A stretch of 41,567 nt of DNA from CAZJFH01 sp964545205 (lineage in GTDB: Bacteria; Pseudomonadota; Alphaproteobacteria; Rhodospirillales; Magnetospirillaceae). The translations under genes and the position numbers were made by a program. The notes below the pieces were generated by a model. It made no database searches, had not been told where the DNA came from, and saw nothing but the letters and a program-made list of their open reading frames with translations. The stretch's first letter is position 1; each line of letters opens with the position of its first letter. Positions 16,232-31,797 of the stretch are shown here, piece by piece. The stretch is from NCBI GenBank assembly GCA_964545205.1, contig CAZJFH010000045.1:1-41567 (forward strand), written 5' to 3'.

Positions 16232-18445
16232 TCACACCTCCACGATCGGCATCTGCCCCGGCGCCACGCGCGTGTCCTTCAGCCGCCGCGCCGTGTCGAC
16301 CAGGCGCGGATGCGACGCCATCGTCGTGACGTCCCGGGGATAGCGCCGGCGCCAGTTGGGATGCTGGTCGATGGTGCCGGGCAGGTTGAACTGCATGGCG
16401 ATGCCCAGCGCGTCCTCCATCTGCACCATCATCAGCTTCGACGGCGCGCGATCGAGGAACACGTGCACCGCCTCGGCCAGCCGGCAGGCCTGGTCCTCCG
16501 ACAGCGGGCCGGCGGTCGGGAAGTCGTCCGGCAGCAGCTGATGGCCGCGCAGGGTCTCGACCAGCTTGCGGCGGTCGTCGTCGCGGGCGCGGGCCTCCTC
16601 GTCGTCCATGCCGGCGCGCGGATAGAGGTGCAGGCGGCGGCGCGCCTCGAGATCGATCGCCTGCCAGTAGCCGAACAGCGACGGCAGGTCGTGGGTGGCG
16701 ACGGCGACCAGCGCCTGCTCGACGTACTGCTCGGGCGGGCGGAAGTTGCCGGCGTCGTCGCGCTCGAACACGAACAGCCGGTAGCCGTAGACGCCCGAGC
16801 CGTACATCAGCTCGCGGAACCCCTCGGGCACGGTGCCGAGGTCCTCGCCGATGACCAGGCAACGGTTGCGCCGGCTCTCCAGCGCGACGATGCCGAACAG
16901 GTCGCGCGCCGGCATGCCGACATAGGCGCCGTGCTCGGCCGAGGCGCCCGGCGGCACCCAGTACAGGCGGCGAAGCTGCATGGCGTGGTCGAGCCTGAGC
17001 GCGCCGGCATGGCGCATGTTGGCGCGCAGCATGTTCACGAACGGCCGGTAGGCGGCCTCGCGCAGGGCCAGCGGATTGAACGGCATCAGCCCCCAGTCCT
17101 GGCCCTGCGGCGCCAGCGCGTCGGGCGGCGCGCCGACGGTGACGCCGCAGGCCATCTCGTCCTGGTTCATCCACGCCTCGGCGCCGTCGTCGGCGATGCC
17201 GACGCCGACGTCGCGGTAGAGTCCCACCGGCATGCCCAGGTTGTCGCAGGTGCTCTGGACGGCGGCGAGCTGGGCGTCGGCCTGCCATTGCAGGTACCAG
17301 TAGAACTCGACCCGGTCGCGATGCTCGAGCGCGAAGGCCTGCACCGCCGGCGCCTCGGGGCGACGGTAGGTCTCGGGCCAGTGCCGCCAATAGCCAAGAT
17401 GCGGGTCCTGGCGCAGGAAATGCTCCTGCAGCGCCTCGAAGGTGGCGAACAGCTCGCCGGTGCGCCCGGTTTCGCTCATGAAGTGGCGGAAGGCGTGGCG
17501 GCGGTCGCTGTCGACGTGGCGCTCGCGGAAACTGGCGTAGACGGCCTCCAGCACCGGCATCTTGCATTCGGCGACGCCGACGTAATCGATCAGCTCGTGG
17601 CCGCGCAGCTCGGCCAGCCGGTTCTGGAACGCGGGGTCGGCCACCATGGCCTTGGCCGCGTCGCAATCGGCGAAGTCGGGAATCGCCGCGACGTCGAGAT
17701 AGGCGACGTTGAGGAAGGCGCGGCTCGACGCCGAATAGGGGCTGAACTTCTCGGGCCGGCGCGGAAACAGCGCGTGCAGCGGGTTGACCCCGACCGTGCC
17801 GGCGCCCAGCCGCCCGGCCCGCGCCGCAAGGTCGCGCAGCGCCGTGTAGTCGCCGACACCCCAGTCGCGGTCCTCGCGCAGCGCATAGATCTGGGTCTGA
17901 ACGCCCCAGATGCGGCCGCCGCGCTCGATGTGCTCGGGGGTGTAGGCGGTGCCGGGCGCGACGATCAGCGTCGTCTCGAATTCGGCGCGGTCGTGGGTCT
18001 CGATTCGGAAACGGTGATAGCCGGGCGGCGGCAGGGTCGGCAGCCGGAACAGCCGCCGGCGGATATGCTTGCCGTCGAGCCAGTGCTCGCCCAGTTGCGG
18101 CAGCTCGGCGCCGCGGAAGCTGCCCTGGTGGGCGATGCCGACGTCCTCGTCGAGCACCCAGGCGATGTCCTCGTCCTCGCGCGAGACCGGCAGCGCGATG
18201 ACGATCTCGGGCGGGCCGTCGGGCTCGTGGGCGACGACCACCGGCTCCAGCCAGCGCCGCCAGCCGCGTTCCTCCAGGGCGGCCAGCGAACGCTCGACCC
18301 CGGTGTCGTCGCCGACATCGAAGCCCATCGCGGCGAGGAAGGCGCGGCGGGTGTCGTCGGAGACGAGGCGCCAGTTGCCGAAGAAGTCCCAGAAACCGTC
18401 CTCGATGCCGGCGAGTTGGGCCAACCGCTGCAGGGCGTCGCTCAT
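16232..18445 (-). CDS. malQ: 4-alpha-glucanotransferase (amylomaltase, GH77)
   Basis: Transfers maltodextrin segments between chains, releasing glucose. This lets short oligosaccharides left by debranching re-enter glucan metabolism. The protein is 737 residues, long for GH77 because of an N-terminal region of about 150 residues before the barrel, as in E. coli MalQ. The barrel begins near GRIWGVQTQIYALREDRDWGVGD. GH77 motifs include NPLHALFP, YSASSRAFLN, ALRLDHAMQLRRLYWVP (nucleophile), IGEDLGTVPEGF (acid) and VATHDLPSLFGYW. The ATG at 18445 overlaps the treZ stop codon (ATGA), with AAAGGAG upstream, so translation is coupled to treZ. An apparent fusion of treZ and malQ in one long frame is only a shadow reading across the overlap. 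Confidence 0.95.
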   Translation of the reverse strand: MSDALQRLAQLAGIEDGFWDFFGNWRLVSDDTRRAFLAAMGFDVGDDTGVERSLAALEERGWRRWLEPVVVAHEPDGPPEIVIALPVSREDEDIAWVLDEDVGIAHQGSFRGAELPQLGEHWLDGKHIRRRLFRLPTLPPPGYHRFRIETHDRAEFETTLIVAPGTAYTPEHIERGGRIWGVQTQIYALREDRDWGVGDYTALRDLAARAGRLGAGTVGVNPLHALFPRRPEKFSPYSASSRAFLNVAYLDVAAIPDFADCDAAKAMVADPAFQNRLAELRGHELIDYVGVAECKMPVLEAVYASFRERHVDSDRRHAFRHFMSETGRTGELFATFEALQEHFLRQDPHLGYWRHWPETYRRPEAPAVQAFALEHRDRVEFYWYLQWQADAQLAAVQSTCDNLGMPVGLYRDVGVGIADDGAEAWMNQDEMACGVTVGAPPDALAPQGQDWGLMPFNPLALREAAYRPFVNMLRANMRHAGALRLDHAMQLRRLYWVPPGASAEHGAYVGMPARDLFGIVALESRRNRCLVIGEDLGTVPEGFRELMYGSGVYGYRLFVFERDDAGNFRPPEQYVEQALVAVATHDLPSLFGYWQAIDLEARRRLHLYPRAGMDDEEARARDDDRRKLVETLRGHQLLPDDFPTAGPLSEDQACRLAEAVHVFLDRAPSKLMMVQMEDALGIAMQFNLPGTIDQHPNWRRRYPRDVTTMASHPRLVDTARRLKDTRVAPGQMPIVEV

Positions 18446-20255
18446 CGCGTCTCCTTTCGGGCCAGATACCAGGTCACGCACCACGCCGGCAGCGCGTCGG
18501 GTGCGCCGTGGGTGCCGTAGATCAGCCGGCCCGGCGCCGGCCCGACGGCGTCGGCCGGCTCGGGGCCGAGATTGGCGTGCAGCACCAGCCGGGTGCCGTC
18601 GGCGAACGGCCATTCCGCCGACAGCCGCTGGGCACCGTGCAGCGACACCTTGGCGCGGCCGATCCCCGGCAGGCGCGGGACGATCTCGCGCTTGCGCAGG
18701 TAAAGCAGGTCGTGGATGAAGTCGCGCCAGCCGTGGTGCGGCTCGCGGTCCAGCGCCGGCCAGTCCAGCACGCAGGCGGCGAAGGTGCTCTCGGCGTTGG
18801 GATCGGGGATGCGCTCGCGCGCTTCCGGGGCGCCGAATTCGGGAAAGCTCTTGAATTCGGCGCGGCGGCCCTCGCGCACCGCCTGGGCGAGTTCGTCGTG
18901 GAAGTCGCAGAAATAGTAGAAGGGCTGGGCGGACAGCCGCTCCTCGCCCATGAACAGCAGCGGCGGGAACGGCGCCAGCAGCATCAGCGCCTGCAGCGCG
19001 CGCAGCGACTCGCGCGGGGCGATCTTGTTGATGCGCTCGCCCAGCGCCCGGTTTCCGACCTGGTCGTGGTTCTGCAGGAACGACACGAAGGCGAAGGGCG
19101 GGAGATCGCCGCTGGGCTCGCCGCGCCTGGCGCCGTCGCGGTGCGGCGACGGCTCGCCCTGATAGGCGAAGCCGGAGTCCAGGCAGCGCGCCAGCCAGCG
19201 CAGCGGCTCCTTGGCGTAGTCGCGATAGTAGCCCCCCTCCTCGCCGGTGGCGATCACGTGCATGACGTGGTGGAGGTCGTCGTTCCACTGCGCGGTGTAG
19301 AGCGGCACCGAGCCGTCGTCGCCACGGGCCAGGAAATGCGCGGCGTTGTCGTCGTTCTCCAGCACCAGATGGACGTGGCGGTCGGATATCTCGCGCCGCA
19401 CCGTCTCGGCCAGCTCGGTCAGGAAGTGCGTCTCGCTGTCGTCGATGATGGCGTGGACGGCATCCAGCCGCAGGCCGTCGAGATGGTATTCCTCGAGCCA
19501 GTAGAGCGCGTTGTGGATGAAGAAGTCGCGCACGACGCGGCTGCCGTCGTCGTCGAAATTGTTGGCCTTGCCCCAGGGCGTGTGGTGGCGGTCGGTGAAG
19601 AACTTGCCGGCGTAGGCGTGCAGGTAGTTGCCGTCCGGGCCGAAGTGATTGTAGACGACGTCGAGCAGCACCATCAGCCCGCGCTCGTGCGCCGCCTGCA
19701 CCAGCCGCTTGAGATCCTCGGGCCGGCCGTAGGCGGATTCGGGCGCGAACAGCAGCACGCCGTCGTAGCCCCAGCCGCGGGCGCCGGGGAAGTCGGCCAC
19801 CGGCATCAGTTCGACCGCGGTGATGCCGAGCCCCTTCAGATAGTCCAGCCGCGCCTCGACGCCGGCGAAGTCTCCCGAGCGGGTGAAGGTGCCGACATGC
19901 AGCTCGTAGATCACCGCCTCGTGCCACGGCCGGCCGCGCCAGCCCTCGTCCTTCCAGTCGAAGGCGCAGGGATCGACGACCGCGCTGGCGGCGTGGACGT
20001 CGTCGGGCTGGTGGCGCGAGGCCGGGTCCGGCACCTTGATGCCGCCGTCGATGCGGAACGTGTAGCGGCTGCCGGCATGCGCCTCCTCGCACAGGCAGTC
20101 GAACCAGCCGTCGCCGTCGCCGCGCATGCGGTGGACGCGCTCGCCCAAGGGCCCGTCGAGGCACAGCTCGACCGCGCCGGCATCCGGCGCCCACAGGCGG
20201 AAGCGCACGCCGCCCGGTTCGATCGTGGCCCCGAAGGGCATCAGGTGCCGTCGCT

Positions 20256-20259
<4 letters not shown>
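18442..20259 (-). CDS. treZ: Maltooligosyltrehalose trehalohydrolase (GH13)
   Basis: Cuts trehalose from maltooligosyl-trehalose produced by TreY. The protein is 605 residues. An N-terminal CBM48-like beta domain (MPFGATIEPGGVRFRLWAPDA) leads into a GH13 barrel with YELHVGTFTRSGDF, the TreZ-typical GWGYDGVLLFAPESAYGRPED, DVVYNHFGPDGNYL, GLRLDAVHAI (nucleophile), HLVLENDDN (acid) and FLQNHDQVGNRA (third acid). The block FMGEERLSAQPFYYFCDF is the usual GEE segment, with a small change after GEE. It is coupled by ATGA overlaps to glgX upstream and malQ downstream. With TreY it closes the return path from glucan to trehalose. Confidence 0.97.
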
Positions 20260-22403
<2,144 letters not shown>

Positions 22404-22453
22404 GGGCGGGCTCCCGACGCCGCGAAGAAACTACCGTGAGCAACCATTTTAGC

Positions 22454-22591
22454 CGTCATGCCCGCGAAAGCGGGCATCCATTCCTGTGACATTTTCAAAA
22501 CGTTGCGGCGCCTCAGGAATGGGTTCCCGCCTCCGCGGGAACGACGACGGAGTGATCGTGCACGCCCCACCGCTTTCGCGGGGGTGACGAC
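22454..22591. repeat. Pair of facing inverted-repeat elements plus a partial third copy (family 2)
   Basis: A unit at 22454-22486 (CGTCATGCCCGCGAAAGCGG then GCATCCATTCCTG) faces an inverted unit at 22514-22546 (CAGGAATGGGTTCCCGCC then TCCGCGGGAACGACG). The two could pair into one long cruciform. A third partial inverted piece lies at 22570-22591. A degraded relative is at 8750. This is a known kind of wording in proteobacterial intergenic DNA and MITE-like in layout. It occupies the gap between glgB and glgX. I see no gene in the gap. Confidence 0.8.
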
Positions 22592-22626
22592 ATCCTGCGA
22601 GTGCCCCCACTCCCCCCGTCATCGCC

Positions 22627-24826
22627 TCACCGTTCCAGGCGCATGATCAGCGTCGCCAGCGGCGGCAGGGTCAGGTCCAGCGAATAGGGCTGGCCGTGCC
22701 AGGGCTCCTCGTCGGCCTGCAGCCCCTCGCCGTTGCCGCCCCCCGAGCCGCCGTAGACCTCGGCGTCGGTGTTGATCACCTCGCGCCAGAAGCCGCCGCG
22801 GGGCGCGCCGATGCGATAGCCCTCGCGCGGCACCGGCGTGAAGTTGCAGACGACGACGCAGACGTCGTTCGGGTCCTTGCCGCGGCGGATGAACGACAGC
22901 ACCGAATTGTCGCGGTCGCAGCAGTCGATCCACGAGAAGCCGGCCGGGTCGCAGTCGAGCTGGTGCAGGGCGCCGGTGTGGCGGTAGGTCCAGTTGAGAT
23001 CGCGGACCAGCCGAAGGGCGCCGGCATGCATCGGCTCATCGAGCAGGTGCCAGTCCAGGCTGGTGTTGTAGTTCCACTCGTTCTCCTGGCCGAACTCGCC
23101 GCCCATGAAGATCAGCTTCTTGCCGGGATGCGCCCACATGAAGGCGTAGTAGGCGCGCAGGTTGGCGAAGCGCTGCCACTCGTCGCCCGGCATGCGGCCG
23201 AGGATCGAGCGCTTGCCGTAGACGACCTCGTCGTGGCTCAGCGGCAGCATGAAGTTCTCGCTGAACGCGTAGAGCAGGCCGAAGGTCAGGCTGTCGTGGT
23301 GGTAGCGGCGGTGGATCGGCTCCTTGCTCATGTAGCTCAGCGTGTCGTGCATCCAGCCCATGTTCCACTTGAAGCCGAATCCCAGACCGCCGACATAGAC
23401 CGGCCGCGACACCATCGGCCAGGCGGTCGATTCCTCGGCGATGGTCATGGCGCCGGGCTGGTCGCCGTAGACGACGGTGTTCATCTTGCGCAGGAAGTCG
23501 ATGGCCTCGAGGTTCTCGCGGCCGCCGTACTTGTTCGGCACCCACTCGCCCTCCTCGCGCGAGTAGTCGAGGTAGAGCATCGAGGCGACCGCGTCGACGC
23601 GCAGGCCGTCGACATGGTACTCGTCGAGCCAGTACAGCGCGTTGGCGTACAGGAAGTTGGTCACCTCCGTGCGGCCGAAATTGTAGATCAGCGTGTTCCA
23701 GTCCTTGTGCATGCCCTGGCGCGGATCGGCGTGATCGTACAGGTGCGTGCCGTCGAACATCGCCAGGCCGTGGGCGTCGCTGGGGAAGTGGCCGGCGACC
23801 CAGTCGATGATCACGCCGATGCCCTTCTCGTGCATCCTGTCGACGAAGTAGCGGAAGTCGTCGGGCGTGCCGAAGCGGCTGGTCGGCGCGAACAGGCCGA
23901 TCGGCTGGTAGCCCCAGGAGCCCGAGAACGGGTGCTCGTGCACCGGCATCAGCTCGACATGGGTGAAGCCCATGTCCTTGACGTAGTCGCCGAGCTGCTC
24001 GGCCAGCTCGCGATAGCTCAGCGGCCGGTTGCCCTGCTCGGGCATGGTGCGCCACGAGCCGAGATGCACCTCGTAGACCGAGATCGGCTTCTCGCGGTCG
24101 TCGCCGTGCTTGCGACGCTCCATCCAGTCGTGGTCGGTCCAGTCGTATTCGCGGATGTCGTAGACGATCGACGCCTGGGCCGGCGGCACCTCGGCGTAGA
24201 AGCCGTAGGGGTCGGACTTCAGCGGCAGCAGGTTGCCGCGCTCGTCCAGGAGCTCGTACTTGTAGATCGCGCCGGGGCGCAGGCCGGGCACGAACAGCTC
24301 CCAGACGCCGGCGTCGTAGCGCAGCCGCATCGGGTGGCGCCGCCCGTCCCAGTCGTTGAAGTCGCCGACAACCGAGACGCGGCTGGCGTTCGGCGCCCAG
24401 ACGGCGAAGTTGACGCCGCCGACGCCGTCGACGGTGACGCAGTGCGCGCCCAGCTTCTCGTAGGTGCGCAGATGCGTGCCTTCGGCGAGCAGGTGCATGT
24501 CGAGCTCGCCGAGCACCGCCGGATAGCGGTACGGATCCTCGACCTCGGTCGTCACCCCGGCGCCGAGGTCGAGGCGCAGGCGATAGCGGAACGGCTCGTC
24601 GCGGCCGGTGCGGCCGACGAACAGACCCTCGTCGACGACGCGCGGCAGCTCGGCGACCTCCGTCCCGCTCTCGGCGTCGATCACCCAGACGCGCGCGGCG
24701 CTCGGCTGGAAGGTACGGACCACGTGGTCGTGGCCCGCGCGGTGCATTCCCAGAAAACCGAAGGGATTGCGGTGGTCGCCGCGCACGATGGCTTCCGCTT
24801 CGGCGCGGAAGCCGGCGTCGGCGTGA

Positions 24827-24843
<17 letters not shown>
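22627..24843 (-). CDS. glgB: 1,4-alpha-glucan branching enzyme (GH13)
   Basis: Makes alpha-1,6 branches in linear glucan. The 738-residue protein has the long two-module N-terminus of E. coli-type GlgB: an N1 module (NPFGFLGMHRAG) and a CBM48 module (NFAVWAPNASRVSVVGDFND), then the barrel from ISVYEVHLGSW. Catalytic residues are in GLRVDAVASMLYLDYSR, MTIAEESTAWP and LPLSHDEVVYGK, all intact, with the usual FMGGEFGQENEWN. Its first 17 bases overlap the end of the treS-mak gene, and the ribosome site GAGGAGACGG lies inside that gene. The pairing of GlgE and GlgB is typical of the GlgE pathway, where GlgB branches the maltose-extended chains. Confidence 0.97.
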
Positions 24844-28102
<3,259 letters not shown>

Positions 28103-28176
28103 ATGTCGCCTCGGTCAGTATGGTCCCCGCTCCCGTTCGCGCCGGGAGTCTCGGTGGTGGTCCGCCGGCCGTCCGG

Positions 28177-31100
28177 TCAGAAGCAGGGTGTGCGGTAGTC
28201 GACGGAATTCCAGACGGTGACGCGAAAGATCGCCGCCGGACTGCTCTTCGGGTCGAGCCGCACCTTGTGTTTGGCGCCGCGCCAGAGGTGGCGCGCGCCG
28301 CCCATCAGTTCCTCGACCTCGAAGGTCTCGCCGGCGGGCACGCCCATGTGCTCGAGCGGGAAGTGCAGCACCGCCTCGTGGCTGTCGAAGGGGTCCAGGT
28401 TGACGGCGACGAAGATCATGTTCGAACGGTCCAGCGTCATCTTCGAATAGAAGACGACGTTGTCGTCGTCGGCCTGGTGGAAGCGGATGTTCTCGAACTC
28501 GTGCAGCGCGGGGTTCTCGCGGCGGATGCGGTTGATCGCGGCGATCTCGGCCTTGATGTTGCCGGGGCGGTCCCAGTCCCAGACCTTGTACTGGTACTTC
28601 TCGGAATTGAGGTATTCCTCCTTGCCCGGAATGCCTTCGTTCTCGCACAGCTCGTAGCCGTTGTAGATGCCGTAGATCGAGCTCATGGTCGCCGCCAGCA
28701 CCAGCCGGATCACGAAGGCCGGCCGGCCGCCGGTCTGCAGGAACTGCGGCAGGATGTCGGGGGTGACCGGCCAGAAGTTGGGCCGGAAATACTCCCGGCT
28801 CTCGCTCTGGGCGAGCTCGTTCATGTAGTCGGTCAGCTCGTGCTTGAAGTTGCGCCAGGTGAAATAGGTGTAGGACTGGGCGAACCCCACCTTGGCCAGC
28901 ATCTTCATCATCTTCGGCTTGGTGAAGGCCTCGGACAGGAAGATGGCGCCCGGGTACTTGCGCTGGACGTTGGCGATCAGCCATTCCCAGAACGGCACCG
29001 GCTTGGTGTGCGGATTGTCGACGCGGAAGATGGTCACCCCCTGCTCGCACCAGAACAGCACGACGCGCAGCATCTCGTGCCACAGCGCCTCGGCGTGCGG
29101 GCCGTAGAAGTTGACGTTGACGATGTCCTGGTACTTCTTCGGCGGATTCTCGGCGTATTTGATGGTGCCGTCGGGGCGCCAGACGAACCACTCCGGGTGC
29201 TGCTTGACGTAGGGATGGTCGGGCGCGCACTGGATGGCGAAGTCGATCGCCGTCTCCATGCCGTGGTCCTTGGCGGCGCGCACCAGGGCGCGGAAGTCGT
29301 CGAGGGTGCCGAGATCGGGATGCACGGCGTCGTGGCCGCCCTCGTCGCTGCCGATCGCATAGGGGCTGCCGGGATCGTTGGGCCCCGGCGTGAGCGTGTT
29401 GTTGGGGCCCTTGCGGTGGACGCGGCCGATCGGGTAGTGCGGCAGCAGATAGAGCACGTCGAAGCCCAGCGAGCGGATGTAGGGCAGGCGCGCGATGCAG
29501 TCCTTGAACGTGGCGCTGCGGGTCGGGTCGGTGCCCTGGCTGCGCGGGCTGATCTCGTACCAGGCGGCGAAGCGGGCGCAGACCCGGTCGACGGCGACCT
29601 CGAGCTCGCGGTCGAAGCGCACCGCGGCGCCGCGGTCGGGATTGCGCGCCATCACCTGGCGCAGCATCGTCGACTGCAGCAGGTCGGCCTTGTCGTCGTC
29701 GCCCTCGGCGGCGTCGAGATCGGCCAGGATCCGCTTCAGGCGCTCGGCGTCGCCGGCCTCGGCGCGCTCCAGCGCCGCCTTGACCAGGGCCAGGCCCTCG
29801 ACGATCTCGACCGACACCTTCTGGCCGGCCTCGCGCTTCTTGCCGATGTCGTGGCGCCAGGTCTCGAAGTGGTCGACCCAGGCCTCGACCGTGTAGCGGT
29901 AGCGGGTGTTCTTCTCGAGCCGGAAGCGCCCCGCCCAGCGGTCGTTGCCGTCGACCGCCGCCATCGGCGTCTCCTTCCAGCGCGCGGAGTCGCGCTCCTT
30001 GTAGAGCACCGCGGCGGCGATCTTGTCGTGGCCGTCCTTGAAGATGTCGGCCCCGACCTCGAGCACGTCGCCGACCTCGCGCTTGACCGGAAACCGGCCA
30101 CCGTCGATCTGCGGGCTCACGCCCTCGATGATGATCGGCCGGCTCGCCAGGCTGTGCATCAGCGTCTCCGCGGTTCCCCCGATATGCGCCCCGCCCGCCG
30201 AGGACGTCGGGGCGGCGGCCTGGTATCCGGGGCCCGCCTCGGCCTTGCCGGCGCCGGCGGCGCGGGTGCGCATCAGGCGGAACTCGAACGGGCCCAGCCG
30301 CACGCGCTCGGACGGCGCCGCGCCGGCGCCGCCGGGGGTGGCGTCCTCGAAGCGGTCGACGGCGAAGCCGGTCGGGCGCAGCAGCGCCGCCAGCTCGACG
30401 TCGAAGTTCTGCTGGTTGCTGGTGTTCATCAGCAGCATCGCCGCCTCGGTGCCGTCCGGGGTGCGGCGCAGCAGCACGACCAGCGGGTTGTCGGGGCGGG
30501 TCAGGCGCTCCTGCGGGCCCTCGCGGTTCATCGCCGGCGTCGTGCGCTTGCGCTCGTTGACGGCGGCGACGAAGTCGCTGATGTCGAAGCCGGACTTCTC
30601 CCAGTCGTCGGGCCGCGAGCCGACGACGTCGAGTGGCTTGCCGAAGCCGAACTCGTAGCCGATCGGCATCATCCAGCCGCCCGAGAAGAAGGCCGAGAAC
30701 AGCGCGCGCAGCCGCGAATGCTGCGCCGGATCGACGCCCTTGGGGGTCTCGGTGACCAGCCGCGGCGTGTCGTGGCTCTCGGGAAAGGCGATCGACGGCG
30801 CGATGCCGCGCAGGGTGTCGTACTGGTCGAGCAGCCAGTCGCTGCGGAAATCCCACCACTTGGCCGAGTTGAACAGGAACTGGAAGCCGGCCCCGGCCAG
30901 GGCCTCGATCTCGTCGACGCGGCAGCCCAGGGTCTCGGCCGCGAACACCGCGTCCGGCACCTTGCCGCGGACGTCGGCGATGATTCCGGCCCAGACCTCG
31001 GCCGGCACCTTGTAGGCGGCGTCGCAGCGGAAGCCGGCGAAGCCCAACTCGGCGAAATGGCCGGCGACCGCCGACCACTGCTCGATCAGCGCCGGCCAGA

Positions 31101-31548
31101 TGGCGCGGTTGGCGTATTCGATCTCGGCGAGGTCGCCCCACTCGGTGTATTTGGCGGGGTCGTCGGGGTCGACGGCGCGCGGGCTGCGCACCGAGCCGTC
31201 GGGATTGCGCGCGAACCATTCCGGCCGGCTCTCGACCAGCGGGCTGTCCTTCGAGGTGTGATTGACCACCAGATCCATCATCACCTTCAGCCCGTGCGCC
31301 CGCGCCGCCTCGACGAAGCCGCGCAGCAGCTCGTCCGGCGTCTGGGAGGCGTCGCCCTGGAACACCGGATGCAGCCGGTCGTATTCCTTGACGGCGTACA
31401 GGCTGCCCGAGAATCCAGGATAGTGGAACGGGTTCAGGTAGATCCAGTCGAACCCCATCCGCGCGATCCGCGGCAGATGCCCGTGCCAATCCGACACCGA
31501 ACCCGCGAGAAGGGGAAAAAGATTATAGATGCGGGGCCCTGCCTCCAC
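28177..31548 (-). CDS. glgE: GlgE maltosyltransferase with an additional N-terminal GH13 alpha-amylase-like domain
   Basis: A 1123-residue protein made of two GH13 enzymes. Residues 1 to about 425 are an amylase-like barrel with an apparently complete triad: D176 in FRCDAAYK, E205 in AAETLGC and D260 in ESHDTPR. A Gly/Ala/Pro-rich linker spans about 430-465. From about 468 the protein is GlgE: the N domain IIIEGVSPQIDGGRFPVK, then the barrel with D844 in FRVDNPHTKP, E873 in LSEAFTKPKMM and D931 in TPDILPQ. GlgE adds maltose from maltose-1-phosphate to glucan chains. The start is GTG at 31548, with AAGGAGG 6 bases upstream. A TTG six codons earlier has no ribosome site. It is the first gene of the operon. 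The N-terminal barrel's substrate is unknown; maltodextrin hydrolysis or priming is a guess. Confidence 0.95.
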   Translation of the reverse strand: MEAGPRIYNLFPLLAGSVSDWHGHLPRIARMGFDWIYLNPFHYPGFSGSLYAVKEYDRLHPVFQGDASQTPDELLRGFVEAARAHGLKVMMDLVVNHTSKDSPLVESRPEWFARNPDGSVRSPRAVDPDDPAKYTEWGDLAEIEYANRAIWPALIEQWSAVAGHFAELGFAGFRCDAAYKVPAEVWAGIIADVRGKVPDAVFAAETLGCRVDEIEALAGAGFQFLFNSAKWWDFRSDWLLDQYDTLRGIAPSIAFPESHDTPRLVTETPKGVDPAQHSRLRALFSAFFSGGWMMPIGYEFGFGKPLDVVGSRPDDWEKSGFDISDFVAAVNERKRTTPAMNREGPQERLTRPDNPLVVLLRRTPDGTEAAMLLMNTSNQQNFDVELAALLRPTGFAVDRFEDATPGGAGAAPSERVRLGPFEFRLMRTRAAGAGKAEAGPGYQAAAPTSSAGGAHIGGTAETLMHSLASRPIIIEGVSPQIDGGRFPVKREVGDVLEVGADIFKDGHDKIAAAVLYKERDSARWKETPMAAVDGNDRWAGRFRLEKNTRYRYTVEAWVDHFETWRHDIGKKREAGQKVSVEIVEGLALVKAALERAEAGDAERLKRILADLDAAEGDDDKADLLQSTMLRQVMARNPDRGAAVRFDRELEVAVDRVCARFAAWYEISPRSQGTDPTRSATFKDCIARLPYIRSLGFDVLYLLPHYPIGRVHRKGPNNTLTPGPNDPGSPYAIGSDEGGHDAVHPDLGTLDDFRALVRAAKDHGMETAIDFAIQCAPDHPYVKQHPEWFVWRPDGTIKYAENPPKKYQDIVNVNFYGPHAEALWHEMLRVVLFWCEQGVTIFRVDNPHTKPVPFWEWLIANVQRKYPGAIFLSEAFTKPKMMKMLAKVGFAQSYTYFTWRNFKHELTDYMNELAQSESREYFRPNFWPVTPDILPQFLQTGGRPAFVIRLVLAATMSSIYGIYNGYELCENEGIPGKEEYLNSEKYQYKVWDWDRPGNIKAEIAAINRIRRENPALHEFENIRFHQADDDNVVFYSKMTLDRSNMIFVAVNLDPFDSHEAVLHFPLEHMGVPAGETFEVEELMGGARHLWRGAKHKVRLDPKSSPAAIFRVTVWNSVDYRTPCF

Positions 31549-31797
31549 GCCAGCCTCCTTCGGCAAGTCGTCGCTTGCGGCCTATGCGCTTCGCTTCACT
31601 GGGTTGGGATGTCTGACGGCGCGATGCTATTTCAATGCCCAGTACGCCGGAAAACAACTCTGCCGCTTGGGCAGCTTGGACTTTCGTATTAGGACCCGGC
31701 CCGACCGGATAATGGACATCCCGCCCCATATACCCTATTTGCGGAACCCGACTGGCCGGATGAGGCATTCGGCCGCCCGCGAACAAGGAGACGCCTG
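31549..31797. promoter_or_regulatory. Divergent intergenic region between the glucan operon and a small membrane protein gene
   Basis: This 249-base, comparatively AT-rich gap must hold the promoter of the nine-gene glucan operon (leftward) and of the 55-residue protein gene (rightward). Both genes have good ribosome sites at its edges. I see TA-rich stretches near 31728-31740 but no convincing sigma-70 pair. A GGAAC at 31743 lacks the matching downstream CGTT. Confidence 0.4.

Noticed and set aside
31743..31768. GGAAC upstream of the small membrane protein as an EcfG promoter
   Set aside because: No CGTT follows at 16-17 bases (GGCA or GCAT is found instead), so the match is only to the first box.
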